Shown piece after piece: positions 50,992 through 63,400 of a stretch of DNA of 64,000 bases; the first letter of the stretch is position 1; each line of letters begins with the position of its first letter. The translations under genes and the position numbers were made by a program. The notes beneath the pieces are model-generated. The model made no database searches. It saw nothing but the letters and a program-made list of their open reading frames with translations, and was not told the DNA's origin. The DNA comes from Paraphysomonas bandaiensis (Eukaryota; Chrysophyceae): contig CBFFRP010000136.1 in the NCBI GenBank assembly GCA_965644295.1, positions 1-64,000 of the forward strand, given 5' to 3'.

Positions 50992-51477
50992 ATGCCAGAC
51001 ACCATCAAATTACGGTATATATATAAAATGTGTATACATCCCCATCTCAAGAAGAAAAATCTACACCCCAAAACTATAATAAAAGTACGGGTAGTTTATC
51101 GCAACGGATCTTCCTTCCGGGATTAAAAAAAAAACAACTTTCAATTTTTTTCCATAACGGTCTCCTCATACAGTAATGTATTACTATGTATGTACAGCTC
51201 CAGTGCTGTACTCTGTACACATCTGGCCTCTCACTAGCTAAATAGTTACAGCAGTGTGGAGCACTGAGACCACAATATGTAACAATTTTATGTGGACTAG
51301 GTCGGGAATTATAGACCGATATGTCGTGTATCATTTAATGTAATGTATTGTGTACCTAGTGCACTGCAGTGATGATGTTAGTCTATAGATGTGAGACTTT
51401 TTGTTGCAACCATATTCAGATATTATAATATACTCGTGAGTTTCCAAGTACAACTGAGTTTTAGCGAAACATAAATC
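50992..51477. other. Divergent upstream region, 5S rRNA and PSGEP gene
   Basis: Contains the TATA-like 5S upstream element near 51015-51027. AT-rich, no ORF. Presumed promoter and 5' UTR of the giant repeat gene at its right side. Confidence 0.5.
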
Positions 51478-54400
51478 ATGAAACTGCTCGCTTACTTATT
51501 TCTCTGTGTATTCATATCAGTACAGATCACAATAGTGGATACCACGAATCATCCAACTAGTTTACCAAGTTGTAATCCCAGTGGGGTCCCTTCTCGCATG
51601 CCATCAGGTGTACCAACCGGTGAACCAAGTGGAGTTCCAACGCATATACCATCAATTTCTCCAAGCGGTGAGCCTAGTAGTATTCCAAGTGGTGAGCCTA
51701 CATCGGTTCCAAGCGGGGAACCATCGAGCATTCCCAGTGACGAGCCTACATCTCTTCCAAGTGGGGAACCGTCAAGTGTACCTAGTGGAGAACCATCAGG
51801 TCAGCCAAGCGGTGAACCGAGCAGTATTCCTAGTGGTGAGCCAAGTGGAATGCCAAGTGGTGACCCAACGTCGGTTCCCAGTGGTGAACCTTCAGGTGTT
51901 CCCAGTGGCGAACCAACATCAGTTCCCAGCAGGGTGCCATCGTGCATTCCCAGTAGTGAGCCGTCAGCTCTTCCAAGCGTTGATCCTAGCAGTATTCCTA
52001 GTGGGGAACCTTCAGGTATACCAACTGGCGAACCTAGCAGTATTCCAAGTGGAGACCCTACATCTAAACCTAGTGGTGAACCTAGTAGTATTCCGAGTGG
52101 AGAGCCCACATCACTTCCAAGTGGTGAGCCAACATCTCTTCCAAGTGGGGAACCATCGAATGTACCTAGTGGTGAGCCAAGTGCTGTTCCAAGTGGTGAA
52201 CCTAGCAGTGTTCCCAGTGGTGAGCCAAGTGGTATACCAACGGGCGAACCCAGTAGTATTCCAAGTGGTGAACCAACGTCTATTCCTAGCAGGGAACCTA
52301 GTAGTATGCCCAGTGGTGAGCCAACATCTCTTCCAAGTGGGGTACCGTCTAGTGTACCTAGCGGTGGGCCAAGCGCAGTTCCAAGTGGTGAACCCAGCGG
52401 TATTCCAAGTGGAGTACCATCAAGTATTCCAAGTGGAGAGCCGTCAGCTCTTCCGAGCGGTGAACCTAGCAGTATTCCTAGTGGTGAGCCAAGTGCTGTT
52501 CCAAGTGGTGAGCCAAGTGGTATACCAACGGGGGAACCAAGTAGTATTCCTAGTGGTGAACCAACGTCGATTCCCAGCGGGGAACCTTCAAGTGTTCCAA
52601 GTGGAGAGCCCACATCACTTCCGAGTGGGGAACCTAGTAGTATACCCAGTGGTGAGCCAACATCTCTTCCAAGTGGGGAACCGTCTAGTGTACCTAGCGG
52701 TGAGCCAAGTGCTGTTCCAAGTGGTGAACCTAGCAGTGTTCCTAGTGGTGAGCCAAGTAGTGTTCCGACGGGCGAACCTAGCAGTGTACCAAGTGGGGAG
52801 CCTACATCTATTCCCAGTGGTGAACCTAGTAGTATTCCCAGCGGTGAGCCAAGCGAAGTTCCAAGTGGAGAACCTAGCAGTATTCCTAGCGGTGAGCCAA
52901 GTGCAGTTCCAAGTGGTGAACCTAGCAGTATTCCTAGCGGAGAGCCAAGTGCTGTTCCTAGCGGTGAGCCAAGCAGTATTCCGAGTGGTGAGCCAACTCC
53001 TGTTCCGAGTGGAGAGCCTACATCTAATCCCAGTGTTGTACCTAGTAATATTCCGAGTGGTGAACCTAGTAGTATTCCCAGCGGGGAGCCTTCAAGTATT
53101 CCAAGTGGAGAGCCCACATCACTTCCAAGTGGGGAACCGTCTAGTGTACCTAGCGGTGAGCCAAGTGCTGTTCCAAGTGGTGAACCTAGCAGTGTTCCTA
53201 GTGGTGAGCCGAGTAGTGTTCCGACGGGCGAACCTAGCAGTGTACCAAGTGGAGAGCCTACATCTATTCCCAGTGGTGAACCTAGTAGTATTCCTAGCGG
53301 TGAGCCAAGCGCAGTTCCAAGTGGAGAACCTAGCAGTATTCCAAGTGGTGTGCCAAGCAGTATTCCGAGTGGTGAGCCAACTCCTGTTCCGAGTGGAGAG
53401 CCTACATCTTATCCCAGTGGTGTACCTAGTAGTATTCCTAGTGGTGAACCAACGTCGATTCCCAGCGGGGAACCTTCAAGTGTTCCAAGTGGAGAGCCAA
53501 CATCTCTTCCAAGTGGGGAACCGTCTAGTGTACCTAGCGGTGAGCCAAGTGCTGTTCCAAGTGGTGAACCTAGCAGTGTTCCTAGTGGTGAGCCAAGTAG
53601 TGTTCCGACGGGCGAACCTAGCAGTGTACCAAGTGGAGAGCCTACATCTATTCCCAGTGGTGAACCTAGTAGTATTCCCAGCGGTGAGCCAACATCTCTT
53701 CCAAGTGGGGAACCGTCTAGTGTACCTAGCGGTGAGCCAAGCGCAGTTCCAAGTGGTGAACCCAGCGGTATTCCAAGTGGAGAGCCGTCAGCTCTTCCGA
53801 GCCGTGAACCTAGCAGTATTCCTAGTGGTGAGCCAAGTGGTATACCAACGAGGGAACCAAGCAGTATTCCGAGTGGTGAACCAACGTCGATTCCCAGCGG
53901 GGAACCTAGCAGTTTTCCTAGCGGTGAGCCAAGCGCAGTTCCAAGTGGTGAGCCCAGCGGTATTCCAAGTGGAGAGCCGTCAGCTCTTCCGAGCGGTGAA
54001 CCTAGCAGTATTCCTAGTGGTGAGCCAAGTGCTGTTCCAAGTGGTGAGCCAAGTGGTATACCAACGGGGGAACCAAGTAGTGTTCCAAGTGGAGAGCCCA
54101 CATCACTTCCGAGTGGGGAACCTAGTAGTATACCCAGTGGTGAGCCCACATCACTTCCAAGTGGGGAACCGTCTAGTGTACCTAGCGGTGAGCCAAGTGC
54201 TGTTCCAAGTGGTGAACCTAGCAGTGTTCCTAGTGGTGAGCCAAGTAGTGTTCCGACGGGCGAACCTAGCAGTGTACCAAGTGGAGAGCCTACATCTATT
54301 CCCAGTGGTGAACCTAGTAGTATTCCCAGCGGTGAGCCAACATCGCTTCCAAGTGGGGAACCTAGCAGTATTCCTAGCGGTGAGCCAAGCGCAGTTCCAA

Positions 54401-57400
54401 GTGGTGAACCCAGCGGTATTCCAAGTGGAGAACCATCAAGTATTCCAAGTGGTGAGCCAAGTGGTACACCAACGGGGGAACCTAGTAGTATTCCTAGTGG
54501 TGAACCAACGTCGATTCCCAGTGGTGAACCTTCAAGTGTTCCAAGTGGAGAGCCCACATCACTTCCGAGTGGGGAACCTAGTAGTATACCTAGCGGTGAG
54601 CCAAGTGCTGTTCCAAGTAGTGAACCTAGCAGTGTTCCTAGTGGTGAGCCAAGTAGTATTCCGACGGGTGAACCTAGCCGTATTCCTAGTGGTGAGCCAA
54701 GTGCTGTTCCCAGTGGTGAGCCAAGTGGTACACCAACGGGGGAACCTAGTAGTATTCCGAGTGGTGAACCAACGTCGATTCCCAGCGGGGAACCTTCAAG
54801 TGTTCCAAGTGGAGAGCCCACATCATTTCCGAGTGGGGAACCTAGTAGTATACCCAGTGGTGAGCCAACATCTCTTCCAAGTGGGGAACCGTCTAGTGTA
54901 CCTAGCGGTGAGCCAAGTGCTGTTCCAAGTGGTGAACCTAGCAGTGTTCCTAGTGGTGAGCCAAGTAGTGTTCCGACGGGCGAACCTAGCAGTGTACCAA
55001 GTGGAGAGCCTACATCTATTCCCAGTGGTGAACCTAGTAGTATTCCCAGCGGTGAGCCAACATCTCTTCCAAGTGGGGAACCTAGCAGTATTCCTAGCGG
55101 TGAGCCAAGCGCAGTTCCAAGTGGTGAACCCAGCGGTATTCCAAGTGGAGAACCATCAAGTATTCCAAGTGGAGAGCCGTCAGCTCTTCCGAGCGGTGAA
55201 CCTAGCAGTATTCCTAGTGGTGAGCCAACGTCGATTCCCAGCGGGGAACCTTCAAGTGTTCCAAGTGGAGAGCCCACATCACTTCCAAGTATTGAACCTA
55301 GTAGTATACCCAGTGGTGAGCCAACATCTCTTCCAAGTGGGGAACCGTCTAGTGTACCTAGCGGTGAGCCAAGTGCTGTTCCTAGTGGTGAACCTAGCAG
55401 TGTTCCTAGTGGTGAGCCAAGTAGTGTTCCGACGGGCGAACCCAGCAGTGTACCAAGTGGAGAGCCTACATCTATTCCCAGTGGTGAACCTAGTAGTATT
55501 CCTAGCGGTGAGCCAACATCTCTTCCAAGTGGGGAACCCAGCGGTATTCCAAGTGGAGAGCCGTCAGCCCTTCCGAGCGGTGAACCTAGCAGTATTCCTA
55601 GTGGTGAGCCAAGTGCTGTTCCAAGTGGTGAGCCAAGTGGTACACCAACGGGGAAACCAAGTAGTATTCCTAGTGGTGAACCAACGTCGATTCCCAGCGG
55701 GGAACCTTCAAGTGTTCCAAGTGGAGAGCCCACATCACTTCCAAGTATTGAACCTAGTAGTATACCCAGTGGCGAGCCAACATCACTTCCAAGTGGGGAA
55801 CCGTCTAGTGTACCTAGCGGTGAGCCAAGTGCTGTTCCTAGTGGTGAACCTAGCAGTATACCAAGTGGTGAGCCAAGTACTGTTCCGACAGGCGAACCTA
55901 GCAGTGTACCAAGTGGAGAGCCTACATCTATTCCCAGTGGGGAACCGTCTAGTGTACCTAGCGGTGAGCCAAGCGCAGTTCCAAGTGGTGAACCCAGCGG
56001 TATTCCAAGTGGAGAGCCGTCAGCTGTTCCGAGCGGTGAACCTAGCAGTATTCCTAGTGGTGAGCCAAGTGGTACACCAACGGGGAAACCAAGTAGTATA
56101 CCCAGTGGTGAGCCAACATCTCTTCCAAGTGGGGAACCGTCTAGTGTACCTAGCGGTGAGCCAAGTGCTGTACCAAGTGGTGAACCTAGCAGTGTTCCTA
56201 GTGGTGAGCCAAGTGCTGTTCCAAGTGGTGAACCTAGCAGTGTACCAAGTGGTGAGCCAAGTACTGTTCCGACAGGCGAGCCTAGTAGTATTCCTAGCGG
56301 TGAGCCAAGCGCAGTTCCAAGTGGTGAACCCAGCGGTATTCCAAGTGGAGAACCATCAAGTATTCCAAGTGGAGAGCCGTCAGCTCTTCCGAGCGGTGAA
56401 CCTAGCAGTATTCCTAGTGGTGAGCCAAGTGCTGTACCAAGTGGTGAACCTAGCAGTGTTCCTAGTGGTGAGCCAAGTGCTGTTCCAAGTGGTGAACCTA
56501 GCAGTGTACCAAGTGGTGACCCAAGTACTGTTCCGACAGGCGAGCCTAGTAGTATACCCAGCGGAGAGCCTACATCTATTCCAAGCGGTGAGCCAAGCGC
56601 AGTTCCAAGTGGTGAACCCAGCGGTATTCCAAGTGGAGAGCCGTCAGCTTCTCCGAGCGGTAAACCTAGCAGTATTCCTAGTGGTGAGCCAAGTGCTGTT
56701 CCAAGTGGTGAGCCAAGTGGTATACCAACGGGGGAACCAAGTAGTATTCCTAGTGGTGAACCAACGTCGATTCCCAGCGGGGAACCTTCAAGTGTACCAA
56801 GTGGAGAGCCCACATCACTTCCGAGTGGGGAACCTAGTAGTATACCCAGTGGTGAGCCAACATCTCTTCCAAGTGGGGAACCGTCTAGTGTACCTAGCGG
56901 TGAGCCAAGTGCTGTTCCAAGTGGTGAACCTAGCAGAGTTCCTAGTGGTGAGCCAAGTAGTGTTCCGACGGGCGAACCTAGCAGTGTACCAAGTGGAGAG
57001 CCTACATCTATTCCCAGTGGTGAACCTAGTAGTATTCCCAGCGGTGAGCCAAGCGCAGTTCCAAGTGGGGAACCCAGCGGTATTCCAAGTGGAGAACCAT
57101 CAAGTATTCCGAGCGGTGAACCTAGCAGTATTCCTAGTCGTGAGCCAAGTGCTGTTCCAAGTGGTGAGCCAAGTGGTACACCAACGGGGGAACCAAGTAG
57201 TATTCCTAGTGGTGAACCAACGTCGATTCCCAGCGGGGAACCTTCAAGTGTTCCAAGTGGAGAGCCCACATCACTTCCGAGTGGGGAACCTAGTAGTATA
57301 CCCAGTGGCGAGCCAACATCTCTTCCAAGTGGGGAACCGTCTAGTGTACCTAGCGGTGAGCCAAGTGCTGTTCCAAGTGGGGAACCTAGCAGTGTTCCTA

Positions 57401-60400
57401 GTGGTGAGCCAAGTAGTGTTCCGACGGGCGAACCTAGCAGTGTACCAAGTGGAGAGCCTACATCTATTCCAAGTGGTGAACCTAGTAGTATTCCCAGCGG
57501 TGAGCCAACATCTCTTCCAAGTGGGGAACCTAGCAGTATTCCTAGCGGTGAGCCAAGCGCAGTTCCAAGTGGTGAACCCAGCGGTATTCCAAGTGGAGAA
57601 CCATCAAGTATTCCGAGCGGTGAACCTAGCAGTATTCCTAGTGGTGAACCTAGCAGTATTCCTAGTGGTGAGCCAAGTAGTATACCAACGGGGGAACCAA
57701 GTAGTATTCCTAGTGGTGAACCAACGTCGATTCCCAGCGGGGAACCTTCAAGTGTTCCAAGTGGAGAGCCCACATCACTTCCGAGTGGGGAACCTAGTAG
57801 TATACCCAGTGGTGAGCCAACATCTCTTCCAAGTGGGGAACCGTCTAGTGTACCTAGCGGTGAGCCAAGTGCTGTTCCAAGTGGTGAACCTAGCAGTGTT
57901 CCTAGTGGTGAGCCAAGTAGTGTTCCGACGGGCGAACCTAGCAGTGTACCAAGTGGAGAGCCTACATCTATTCCCAGTGGTGAACCTAGTAGTATTCCAA
58001 GCGGTGAGCCAAGCGCAGTTCCAAGTGGAGAACCATCAAGTATTCCAAGTGGAGAGCCGTCAGCTCTTCCGAGCGGTGAACCTAGCAGTATTCCTAGTGG
58101 TGAGCCAAGTGCTGTTCCAAGTGGTGAGCCAAGTGGTATACCAACGGGGGAACCAAGTGGTATTCCTAGTGGTGAACCAACGTCGATTCCCAGCGGGGAA
58201 CCTTCAAGTGTTCCAAGTGGAGAGCCCACATCACTTCCGAGTGGGGAACCTAGTAGTATACCCAGTGGCGAGCCAACATCTCTTCCAAGTGGGGAACCGT
58301 CTAGTGTACCTAGCGCTGAGCCAAGTGCTGTTCCAAGTGGGGAACCTAGCAGTGTTCCTAGTGGTGAGCCAAGTAGTGTTCCGACGGGCGTACCTAGCAG
58401 TGTACCAAGTGGAGAGCCTACATCTATTCCCAGTGGTGAACCTAGTAGTATTCCCAGTGGTGAGCCAACATCTCTTCCAAGTGGGGAACCGTATAGTGTA
58501 CCTAGCGGTGAGCCCAGCGGTATTCCAAGTGGTGAGCCGTCAGCTTCTCCGAGCGGTGAGCCTAGCAGTATTCCTAGTGGTGAGCCAAGTGCTGTTCCAA
58601 GTGGTGAGCCAAGTGGTATACCAACGGGGGAACCAAGTAGTATACCTAGTGGTGAACCAACGTCGATTCCCAGCGGGGAACCTTCAGGTGTTCCAAGTGG
58701 AGAGCCCACATCACTTCCGAGTGGGGAACCTAGTAGTATACCCAGTGGCGAGCCAACATCTCTTCCAAGTGGGGAACCGTCTAGTGTACCTAGCGGTGAG
58801 CCAAGTGCTGTTCCAAGTGGTGAACCTAGCAGTGTTCCTAGTGGTGAGCCAAGTAGTGTTCCGACGGGCGAACCTAGCAGTGTACCAAGTGGAGAGCCTA
58901 CATCTATTCCCAGTGGTGAACCTAGTAGTATTCCCAGCGGTGAGCCAACATCTCTTCCAAGTGGGGAACCGTCTAGTGTACCTAGCGGTGAGCCAAGCGC
59001 AGTTCCAAGTGGTGAACCCAGCGGTATTCCAAGTGGAGAGCCGTCAGCTTCTCCGAGCGGTAAACCTAGCAGTATTCCTAGTGGTGAGCCAAGTGCTGTT
59101 CCAAGTGGTGAGCCAAGTGGTACACCAACGGGGGAACCTAGTAGTATTCCTAGTGGTGAACCAACGTCGATTCCCAGCGGGGAACCTTCAAGTGTTCCAA
59201 GTGGAGAGCCCACATCACTTCCGAGTGGGGAACCTAGTAGTATACCCAGTGGTGAGCCAACATCTCTTCCAAGTGGGGAACCGTCTAGTGTACCTAGCGG
59301 TGAGCCAAGTGCTGTTCCAAGTGGTGAACCTAGCAGTGTTCCTAGTGGTGAGCCAAGTAGTGTTCCGACGGGCGAACCTAGCAGTGTACCAAGTGGAGAG
59401 CCTACATCTATTCCCAGTGGTGAACCTAGTAGTATTCCCAGCGGTGAGCCAACATCTCTTCCAAGTGGGGAACCTAGCAGTATTCCTAGCGGTGAGCCAA
59501 GCGCAGTTCCAAGTGGTGAACCCAGCGGTATTCCAAGTGGAGAACCATCAAGTATTCCGAGCGGTGAACCTAGCAGTATTCCTAGTGGTGAACCTAGCAG
59601 TATTCCTAGTGGTGAGCCAAGTGCTGTTCCAAGTGGTGAGCCAAGTGGTATACCAACGGGGGAACCAAGTAGTATTCCTAGTGGTGAACCAACGTCGATT
59701 CCCAGCGGGGAACCTTCAAGTGTTCCAAGTGGAGAGCCCACATCACTTCCGAGTGGGGAACCTAGTAGTATACCCAGTGGTGAGCCAACATCTCTTCCAA
59801 GTGGGGAACCGTCTAGTGTACCTAGCGGTGAGCCAAGTGCTGTTCCAAGTGGTGAACCTAGCAGAGTTCCTAGTGGTGAGCCAAGTAGTGTTCCGACGGG
59901 CGAACCTAGCAGTGTACCAAGTGGAGAGCCTACATCTATTCCCAGTGGTGAACCTAGTAGTATTCCCAGCGGTGAGCCAACATCTCTTCCAAGTGGGGAA
60001 CCTAGCAGTATTCCTAGCGGTGAGCCAAGCGCAGTTCCAAGTGGTGAACCCAGCGGTATTCCAAGTGGAGAACCATCAAGTATTCCAAGTGGAGAGCCGT
60101 CAGCTCTTCCGAGCGGTGAACCTAGCAGTATTCCTAGTGGAGAGCCAAGTGCTGTTCCAAGTGGTGAGCCAAGTGGTATACCAACGGGGGAACCAAGTAG
60201 TATTCCTAGTGGTGAACCAACGTCGATTCCCAGCGGGGAACCTTCAAGTGTTCCAAGTGGAGAGCCCACATCACTTCCGAGTGGGGAACCTAGTAGTATA
60301 CCCAGTGGTGAGCCAACATCTCTTCCAAGTGGGGAACCGTCTAATGTACCTAGCGGTGAGCCAAGTGCTGTTCCAAGTGGTGAACCTAGCAGTGCACCAA

Positions 60401-63400
60401 GTGGAGAGCCTACATCTATTCCCAGTGGTGAACCTAGTAGTATTCCCAGCGGTGAGCCAACATCTCTTCCAAGTGGTGAACCTAGCAGTGTTCCTAGCGG
60501 TGAGCCAAGCGCAGTTCCAAGTGGTGAACCCAGCGGTATTCCAAGTGGAGAACCATCAAGTATTCCAAGTGGAGAGCCGTCAGCTCTTCCGAGCGGTGAA
60601 CCTAGCAGTATTCCTAGTGGTGAGCCAAGTGCTGTTCCAAGTGGTGAGCCAAGTGGTATACCAACGGGGGAACCAAGTAGTATTCCTAGTGGTGAACCAA
60701 CGTCGATTCCCAGCGGGGAACCTTCAAGTGTTCCAAGTGGAGAGCCCACATCACTTCCGAGTGGGGAACCTAGTAGTATACCCAGTGGTGAGCCAACATC
60801 TCTTCCAAGTGGGGAACCGTCTAGTGTACCTAGCGGTGAGCCAAGTGCTGTTCCAAGTGGTGAACCTAGCAGAGTTCCTAGTGGTGAGCCAAGTAGTGTT
60901 CCGACGGGCGAACCTAGCAGTGTACCAAGTGGAGAGCCTACATCTATTCCCAGTGGTGAACCTAGTAGTATTCCTAGCGGTGAGCCAACATCTCTTCCAA
61001 GTGGGGAACCGTCTAGTGTACCTAGCGGTGAGCCAAGCGCAGTTCCAAGTGGTGAACCCAGCGGTATTCCAAGTGGAGAGCCGTCAGCTTCTCCGAGCGG
61101 TAAACCTAGCAGTGTACCAAGTGGTGAGCCAAGTGGTATACCAACGGGAGAACCTAGTAGTATTCCGAGTGGTGAACCAACGTCGATTCCCAGCGGGGAA
61201 CCTTCAAGTGTTCCAAGTGGAGAGCCCACATCACTTCCGAGTGGGGAACCTAGTAGTATACCCAGTGGTGAGCCAACATCTCTTCCAAGTGGGGAACCGT
61301 CTAGTGTACCTAGCGGTGAGCCAAGTGCTATTCCAAGTGGTGAACCTAGCAGTGTTCCTAGTGGTGAGCCAAGTAGTGTTCCGACGGGCGAACCTAGCAG
61401 TGTACCAAGTGGAGAGCCTACATCTATTCCCAGTGGTGAACCTAGTAGTATTCCCAGCGGTGAGCCAACATCTCTTCCAAGTGGGGAACCTAGCAGTATT
61501 CCTAGCGGTGAGCCAAGCGCAGTTCCAAGTGGTGAACCCAGCGGTATTCCAAGTGGAGAACCATCAAGTATTCCAAGTGGAGAGCCGTCAGCTCTTCCGA
61601 GCGGTGAACCTAGCAGTATTCCTAGTGGAGAGCCAAGTGCTGTTCCAAGTGGTGAGCCAAGTGGTACACCAACGGGGGAACCAAGTAGTATTCCTAGTGG
61701 TGAACCAACGTCGATTCCCAGCGGGGAACCTTCAAGTGTTCCAAGTGGAGAGCCCACATCACTTCCGAGTGGGGAACCTAGTAGTATACCCAGTGGTGAG
61801 CCAACATCTCTTCCAAGTGGGGAACCGTCTAGTGTACCTAGCGGTGAGCCAAGCGCAGTCCCAAGTGGTGAACCCAGCGGTATTCCAAGTGGAGAGCCGT
61901 CAGCTCTTCCGAGCGGTGAACCTAGCAGTATTCCTAGTGGTGAGCCAAGTGCTGTTCCAAGTGGTGAGCCAAGTGGTACACCAACGGGGGAACCAAGTAG
62001 TATTCCTAGTGGTGAACCAACGTCGATTCCCAGCGGGGAACCTTCAAGTGTTCCAAGTGGAGAGCCCACATCATTTCCGAGTGGGGAACCTAGTAGTATA
62101 CCCAGTGGTGAGCCAACATCTCTTCCAAGTGGGGAACCGTCTAGTGTACCTAGCGGTGAGCCAAGTGCTGTTCCAAGTGGTGAACCTAGCAGTGTTCCTA
62201 GTGGTGAGCCAAGTAGTGTTCCGACGGGCGAACCTAGCAGTGTACCAAGTGGAGAGCCTACATCTATTCCCAGTGGTGAACCTAGTAGTATTCCCAGCGG
62301 TGAGCCAACATCTCTTCCAAGTGGGGAACCTAGCAGTATTCCTAGCGGTGAGCCAAGCGCAGTTCCAAGTGGTGAACCCAGCGGTATTCCAAGTGGAGAA
62401 CCATCAAGTATTCCAAGTGGAGAGCCGTCAGCTCTTCCGAGCGGTGAACCTAGCAGTATTCCTAGTGGAGAGCCAAGTGCTGTTCCAAGTGGTGAGCCAA
62501 GTGGTACACCAACGGGGGAACCAAGTAGTATTCCTAGTGGTGAACCAACGTCGATTCCCAGCGGGGAACCTTCAAGTGTTCCAAGTGGAGAGCCCACATC
62601 ACTTCCGAGTGGGGAACCTAGTAGTATACCCAGTGGTGAGCCAACATCTCTTCCAAGTGGGGAACCGTCTAGTGTACCTAGCGGTGAGCCAAGTGCTGTT
62701 CCAAGTGGTGAACCTAGCAGTGTTCCTAGTGGTGAGCCGAGTAGTGTACCTAGCGGTGAGCCAAGTGCTGTTCCAAGTGGAGAGCCTACATCTCTTCCAA
62801 GTGGTGAACCTAGTAGTATTCCCAGCGGTGAGCCAACATCTCTTCCAAGTGGAGAACCTAGCAGTATTCCTAGCGGTGAGCCAAGCGCAGTTCCAAGTGG
62901 TGAACCCAGCGGTATTCCAAGTGGAGAACCATCAAGTATTCCAAGTGGAGAGCCGTCAGCTCTTCCGAGCGGTGAACCTAGCAGTATTCCTAGTGGTGAG
63001 CCAAGTGCTGTTCCAAGTGGTGAGCCAAGTGGTACACCAACGGGGGAACCAAGTAGTATTCCTAGTGGTGAACCAACGTCGATTCCCAGCGGGGAACCTT
63101 CAAGTGTTCCAAGTGGAGAGCCCACATCACTTCCGAGTGGGGAACCTAGTAGTATACCCAGTGGCGAGCCAACATCTCTTCCAAGTGGGGAACCGTCTAG
63201 TGTACCTAGCGGTGAGCCAAGTGCTGTTCCAAGTGGTGAACCTAGCAGTGTTCCTAGTGGTGAGCCAAGTAGTGTACCTAGCGGTGAGCCAAGTGCTGTT
63301 CCAAGTGGAGAGCCTACATCTATTCCCAGTGGTGAACCTAGTAGTATTCCCAGCGGTGAGCCAACATCTCTTCCAAGTGGGGAACCTAGCAGTATTCCTA

